Source: Microbacterium jejuense | GTDB lineage: Bacteria > Actinomycetota > Actinomycetes > Actinomycetales > Microbacteriaceae | DNA: 64,000 bases | NCBI RefSeq assembly: GCF_019511665.1 | Contig: NZ_JAEUAW010000016.1 | Span: 1-64,000 of the forward strand | Direction: 5' to 3' | Part shown: positions 60,801 to 64,000 of the stretch, piece by piece | Layout of the letters: every line of letters starts with the position of its first letter | How positions within the stretch are numbered: position 1 is the first letter of the stretch | Position numbers and translations under genes: made by a program | The notes under the pieces: generated by a model | Seen by the model: only the letters and a program-made list of their open reading frames with translations | Databases searched by the model: none | Told to the model about the DNA's origin: nothing

Positions 60801-63287
60801 GTCGAACTGCACGAAGCTGAAGCTCGAGCCGAGCTGGATGCGACCGGTCGCCTGCGGTGCGGCATCCGTGTACGTCGCGACCTGCACGCCGTTCACGTAG
60901 GCCGTGTAGACCGACCCGGCCACCTTCACTGCGACGTTGTTCCAGACGCCGGCCCCGGTCTTGAAGCCCGCGTTCGCGGGGACCGCACCGGTCGACAGCG
61001 TCGCGCCGAAGCGCATGAAGGTCCACGCGCCCGCCGGGTCGATCTTGAACTCGGCGGCCGAGACGCTCTGGCCGTTCGCGGTGCCGCCCTGCTCGCGCGC
61101 GCCGATCGTGGCGTACTGCGCACCGGTGGCCTCGAACATCACGTCGGCCGACACCGTGTAGTTCGCCCAGCGGGCGTCGCCGATGGTGGTCTTCGGGTCG
61201 CCGCCGTTCCAGGCGCCGCCGGCCATGCCCGGTCCGACCTGCTGGCGCAGCACGCGGCCGTGCGTGGCATCGGCTGTCGCGACCGATTCGAACGCCCCGT
61301 TCGTGTCGTTCGTGTAGCGCGGCGTCGCGCCGTTGTCTTCGCTCTGCACCGACGGGGTCCCCTCCGGCGCCGGCCCGTCGCCGCGCGCGGCGAGGTAGCT
61401 CACACCGCTGTCGACGAGCTGCCCGGTCGCGGGGTCGTAGCCCTGGATCGTGCCCTCTTCGCGGTAGTCGAAGTCGTCGGCGTAGAGGAAGGCGTCCTCG
61501 GTCACGCCGTTGACGTTCCCGGACGCGTCGGTGTCGAGCACGTCGCGCCCGCCGTCGGCATCCGTGTACTCGGGCGTCGTGGGCAGACCCGAGCCGTACC
61601 CGTCATTCGCGACGACCGAGCCGTCGGCCGTCGTGCTCGCGTGGTCGAGCGTCGTGAGCGTGAGCGCCGACCATGGCTTGACCGTCACGGTGTACGAGCC
61701 GTCGGCGGCGGGCTGCAGCTCACCGATCGGCTTCAGGTAGTTCGCGTCGTACGCCTGCCCGGCGTCGGCCGCGCGCGTCTCCCACACCTCGGCCGTCTTG
61801 TCGTCACCCAGGCTCAGACCACTGGCGACGACGCGATACGTCTTGCTGAACTTCGAGTCGTTGATGACGACCGTCGAGAAGTCCGACGCGTCAGGTGCCG
61901 CGAGGGTCGTGTACGACGCGCCGCCGGCACGCGCGCCGCTCGGCGGGTTGCCGGTGCCGAGCTCGCTCTTGGACGCTTGAGGGATCGCCCGCCAGATGCC
62001 GGCGGTGTTGTCGGCGTTCTCCCACCCGAGGGTCGCGAACTGCGTGAACTGCTCGAGGACGGCCAGGCCGCCGTCGTAGTACAGCCAGCCCGACCACGGG
62101 TCGCGGGCGTTCACCAGCTCTTTGGACGAGTACTGGAACCCGTCGTAGAACGAGCCGATCGCGGGCTGGAAGATGCTCAGCGTGCGACGCGAGGCGGCGA
62201 ACCCGGTCGTGACCCAGTTGCCCATCTCGAGCGCGCTGTTGGTGCCGCCGAACTCGGTGCCGCTGCCGCCCTGCTCGTCGCTCGCGTTGTTGTTCGGCCG
62301 GTCGGCCGAGCTCGAGAACGTCGACTGGCCCTCGGAGTTCCACACCTCCTGGTCGTACTGCTCGGCCAGCTTCTTCATGTTGCCGGCGCTGTCGTCGGCG
62401 CTGGAGTAGTGGAAGCCCACGATGTCGACGGCGTCGCGCAAGGACGAGTCGGTGGTCGAGGTCATCGCATCGCCGAACGACCGAGGCGGTGTGCCCACCG
62501 TGTCGGCCGCGACCGTCCGGATGGCATGGAAGAGGTCGGCCTCCTCCTGCGAGGCGAACCCGTTGTTCGGGTCGCCCGCGGTCGCGCCCTCGTACCCCTT
62601 CGTGTCGCCGGCGACCCAGCCCGAGAAGTCCTTGTACAGCTGGATGTTGGGGCTGCCCGTCTCGTTGGTGTCGGGGTTGATCGAGTCGACCATGATGCCG
62701 TACTCGCGGTAGGCGGCGAGCACCGTGTTCTTGAACCAGATGTACTGGTCGGCGTCGTTGGCCACCCACGCCGGGCGGTTCCAGCGCAGGATGCTGAGGT
62801 GCACGTCGCCGTGCGCCACGAGCTGCGCGTCGGCCGCCAGCTGGAAGCCGGGCTCGCGGAGAACGTTCGGGTACTCGTCGCGCGAGCGCATCGTCGAGGC
62901 GTTCGGGCCCGTCGACGTGTTGCGGTCATTGCCCATCTCGATCTTGACGGTGTTCATGATCGGGTGGTCGCCGCCGAACAGCGTCTCGATGAGCTGCCAG
63001 TACTTGTCGGGGTGCTGCGACTTGTAGTCCAGCAGCAGCGCGCTCGTCGAGTTGGCCGACAACACGCCGAACCCCTTGAACGTGAGCCCGTTCTTGTTGA
63101 GCGCGGCGGCGGCGACATCGGCGCCCGTCACGTTCACGGTGACGGGGTCGGCTCCCGCAGCCTGGGCCATCGCGGGCACCGTGAGCGGGGCGGCGATCAC
63201 GGCCGCGGTCACGGCGGCGACGACGGTGTTGCGGATCCGCCGGGTCTTCTGTCCGTGGTCCGGACGCGGCATCCTTGCCTGCGGCAT
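57843..63287 (-). CDS. Secreted multidomain GH59 galactocerebrosidase-like enzyme
   Basis: The 1,814-residue protein starts with a twin-Arg-containing signal peptide (cleavage near residue 44). The GH59 barrel (about 65-420) shows KGFGVLSANSTS, TVKIEMGNDRNTSTG, acid/base DTNET (E209) and nucleophile WNSEGQ (E319); ARDPWSGW and the later lectin-like domain ending SFSFVQFDNLKV also match GH59. Next come a Big_4-type Ig region (duplicated), a fibronectin type III domain (about 1555-1640) and two terminal modules with DLWWGQN and DLWWGTN. ATG at 63287 follows AAGGAG. GH59 includes galactosylceramidase and galactan-acting enzymes; an extracellular beta-galactan substrate is likely (inference). Confidence 0.86.
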   Translation of the reverse strand: MPQARMPRPDHGQKTRRIRNTVVAAVTAAVIAAPLTVPAMAQAAGADPVTVNVTGADVAAAALNKNGLTFKGFGVLSANSTSALLLDYKSQHPDKYWQLIETLFGGDHPIMNTVKIEMGNDRNTSTGPNASTMRSRDEYPNVLREPGFQLAADAQLVAHGDVHLSILRWNRPAWVANDADQYIWFKNTVLAAYREYGIMVDSINPDTNETGSPNIQLYKDFSGWVAGDTKGYEGATAGDPNNGFASQEEADLFHAIRTVAADTVGTPPRSFGDAMTSTTDSSLRDAVDIVGFHYSSADDSAGNMKKLAEQYDQEVWNSEGQSTFSSSADRPNNNASDEQGGSGTEFGGTNSALEMGNWVTTGFAASRRTLSIFQPAIGSFYDGFQYSSKELVNARDPWSGWLYYDGGLAVLEQFTQFATLGWENADNTAGIWRAIPQASKSELGTGNPPSGARAGGASYTTLAAPDASDFSTVVINDSKFSKTYRVVASGLSLGDDKTAEVWETRAADAGQAYDANYLKPIGELQPAADGSYTVTVKPWSALTLTTLDHASTTADGSVVANDGYGSGLPTTPEYTDADGGRDVLDTDASGNVNGVTEDAFLYADDFDYREEGTIQGYDPATGQLVDSGVSYLAARGDGPAPEGTPSVQSEDNGATPRYTNDTNGAFESVATADATHGRVLRQQVGPGMAGGAWNGGDPKTTIGDARWANYTVSADVMFEATGAQYATIGAREQGGTANGQSVSAAEFKIDPAGAWTFMRFGATLSTGAVPANAGFKTGAGVWNNVAVKVAGSVYTAYVNGVQVATYTDAAPQATGRIQLGSSFSFVQFDNLKVQTVPGYTPYYASIIDGMHQTSWEDSSVPVLQFDANWSHVNGQGMFEWQRTASKSTAKGAAMTYAFTGTGLDIIGTNSGAPTLDVVVDGVPVVLGAPTYSAGSERTAFQLRGLSNAPHTVVITTANDSSINVDAVGVVTANADSSKADTTALAAAVDAVDDLDESEYSADTWAVFAAVKADAQAAASDPVSYGLDAEGATAIAARLGAAADRLTPKDVSPDVVDLGVVAITSADRALPSHLELLGADEKVTWAAGSVDAAKTAAELGTFAATGRSTEKLSSGLYQRFSATVLVVPADLEYFVDSGSSGAADGSAYAAVREAFPDLRNDSADQKWDGAAPGATWGYSTAATTLAAGSPADWGSSYVGADYNKPITYHLTLPAGSYNLVGVQAPRAGLTTNVYSKVTAAGASTTKTATSNGAYTPVAQTLTLDQDAVVDLEFGTNGTSGYNARLALVYVQSLPRDLGVQGALGVAEELPDTVVVAGAEKDVEWDAASAGQPRTEYAALTVTGRLTATDQAVVARYEIVPPALVYYIDSGTNGVASPQYAAVAGSVPLRNDKVDQVSTSADQWGYVADGMKTKGTTDINDKYSTGLYQDTTKLIYRLPLDAGTYTLTGGFTEWWNINRAMYQTVSVAGTELAKGTVPLSGSSTPLAAALTFTLTAPATVDYVVTNEGAGSEKPVISWLAVADTTKAAAPQNASAVAAGDTSITVSWDASSPAGPGFTGYRVYEAGGTEPVCETSKTTCTITGLELGSTHAYEVAGVNVLGEGDRSGVTASITLPEVVSDDGARTAPGKAVLSSNDGWDTGLKDGTFQVSMDLWWGQNGQLFKLYRDGELVAKVPLTMMSPGAQHAVVDIDGLTNGTYVFTGELVNSKGTTATQPLTVKVTDASPGKPVLSAPNKDGDGTYTVTADLWWGTNATSYRFFENGSEVGSGTLTAATPAAQRATLPVSGKTKGSYTYTVEFTNAAGTTVSAPLKVTVSK

Positions 63288-63320
63288 GTGCACTTCTCCT
63301 TCGGGCGCTGGCACGCATAA

Positions 63321-63342
63321 CGGGACACGACCGCGTGTCCCG
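63321..63342. promoter_or_regulatory. Perfect inverted repeat in the GH59 leader
   Basis: CGGGACACG (63321-63329) and CGTGTCCCG (63334-63342) pair perfectly across 4 nt, 34 bp upstream of the GH59 start. It could be an operator or an RNA hairpin in the leader. Confidence 0.6.
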
Positions 63343-63384
63343 AGCGAAATCCTGCACGGTCAGTGAGGGATGCCGGTAGCAAAC

Positions 63385-63423
63385 CGAACACATTCGTTCA
63401 CGCTTGAACGCATTCGAACACAT
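63385..63423. promoter_or_regulatory. Compound operator in the GH59/regulator gap
   Basis: An inverted repeat CGTTCA (63395-63400) and TGAACG (63405-63410) is flanked by direct repeats CGAACACAT at 63385-63393 and 63415-63423, 30 bp apart. The adjacent DeoR-type regulator is the natural ligand, controlling itself and the GH59 gene. Confidence 0.65.
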
Positions 63424-63432
63424 CTGTACGCT
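63404..63432 (+). promoter_or_regulatory. Promoter of the DeoR-LacI hybrid regulator
   Basis: TTGAAC (63404-63409) and TACGCT (63427-63432) have 17-bp spacing, and the ATG at 63442 is 9 nt downstream. The -35 box lies within the compound operator. Confidence 0.5.
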
Positions 63433-63441
63433 GAGTCGATC

Positions 63442-64000
63442 ATGGAGCAGCCCTCGGAGCCCCCGGCGTTCGGCCTGTCGCGCCGCGAGCACATCCTCGA
63501 CGAGCTGCGTCGCAGCGGCTCGGTGCGGGTGGCCGACCTCGCCCGCGAGCTGGGCGTCTCGGAGCTCACGATCCGCCGCGACATCGGCCACCTCGCCGAC
63601 CGCGGTCTCGTCACGCGCGTGCACGGCGGTGCGACGCTGCGCAGCCGTCTCGACACGAGCGTGCCGGCGACGCCGGAACGCGGCATCCGCTATCGCGTCG
63701 GCATGATCGTGCCGTCGCTCAGCTACTACTGGCCCCACATCATCATCGGCGCGCGCGCCGCGGCCACCGAGCTCGGCGTGCAGCTGATCCTGCGCGGTGC
63801 GAGCTATTCCGTCGACGACCAGCGTCGGCAGATCTCGTCGCTCGTCGAGTCCGGCAGCCTGCACGGACTCATCGTCGCGCCCGAGACGCTCGGCCCGGAC
63901 GGGCGGGCGCTGCTGCACTGGCTCGAGGCGCTGCCGATCCCCGTCGTGCTGGCCGAGCGGCGCGTGCCGTCCGCGCTCGCCCTCACGAGCCTGGAGTGGG
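63442..64000 (+). CDS. DeoR-HTH/LacI-sensor hybrid regulator (C-terminus cut by window edge)
   Basis: The visible 186 residues start with a DeoR-type winged HTH (about 13-65: SRREHILDELRRSGSVRVADLA and TIRRDIGHLADRGLVTRVHGGA). From residue about 77 the sequence is that of a LacI-type periplasmic-binding sensor (RYRVGMIVPSLSYYWPHIIIGARAAATELG) and not a DeoR sugar-phosphate domain. It would thus bind a free sugar. The frame is open to the window end. It diverges from the GH59 gene over a compound operator and is its probable regulator. Confidence 0.85.
   Translation, partial: MEQPSEPPAFGLSRREHILDELRRSGSVRVADLARELGVSELTIRRDIGHLADRGLVTRVHGGATLRSRLDTSVPATPERGIRYRVGMIVPSLSYYWPHIIIGARAAATELGVQLILRGASYSVDDQRRQISSLVESGSLHGLIVAPETLGPDGRALLHWLEALPIPVVLAERRVPSALALTSLEW

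Noticed and set aside
60072..63320. 1,082-codon + strand frame across the GH59 gene
   Set aside because: Antisense shadow with Val/Arg/Gly-rich composition; the minus strand shows signal peptide, catalytic and accessory domains.

Overview
The window looks like a chromosomal segment of a high-GC actinobacterium, most likely a Microbacterium-like member of Microbacteriaceae. I infer this from the strongly GC-biased third codon positions, frequent GTG starts, 4-bp start/stop overlaps, leaderless genes with a TANNNT -10 box, a deazaflavin (F420) family protein and many carbohydrate-active enzymes. No rRNA, tRNA, CRISPR array, insertion sequence or prophage gene was seen.

Region 1 (1-16.2 kb) is a glycan-catabolism locus. 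It holds an edge-truncated GH84 beta-N-acetylhexosaminidase, a GH36-like hydrolase, a protein with two metallo-beta-lactamase folds, a LacI regulator and an APH-fold kinase. These are followed by a ROK sugar kinase, a SIS sugar-phosphate isomerase, a GH38 alpha-mannosidase and a six-hairpin glycosidase, and by two Gfo/Idh/MocA oxidoreductases on the other strand. Three copies of a LacI-type operator sit in front of the three transcription units, so the local LacI protein probably controls all of them. The substrate may be an N-glycan-like mannose/GlcNAc polymer (inference).

Region 2 (16.2-36.4 kb) begins with an F420-type reductase and an HtrA-like protease. A divergent alpha-galactoside/fucoside locus follows: GH36 and a secreted GH27 leftward; GH95, a CE7 esterase, a ROK regulator and an enolase-superfamily dehydratase rightward. 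Next come a TetR/SDR pair with a double operator, a class A PBP with a PASTA domain, and a LplB/LplC-type sugar importer with its binding protein but no ATPase.

Region 3 (36.5-53.4 kb) has a DUF892 ferritin-like protein and a membrane glycosyltransferase, then what looks like an organosulfur-scavenging island. Leftward are a tandem-DUF427 protein and a complete Opp/Dpp-type importer with fused ATPases. Rightward is an end-overlapping operon of four flavin-dependent (LLM) monooxygenases and one Cys/Met-metabolism PLP enzyme. A LysR regulator and a YeiH-type exporter share a perfect inverted-repeat operator. A 16-nt motif occurs in front of both arms of the island.

Region 4 (53.4-64 kb) has a sugar-acid module (zinc dehydrogenase, IlvD/Edd dehydratase, aldo/keto reductase), three copies of a long palindromic intergenic repeat, a 1,814-residue secreted GH59 galactocerebrosidase-like enzyme, and, divergent from it and cut by the window end, a regulator joining a DeoR-type HTH to a LacI-type sensor domain.

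Across scales, the word GGATGCC/GGCATCC is strikingly over-represented and bounds the intergenic palindromes.
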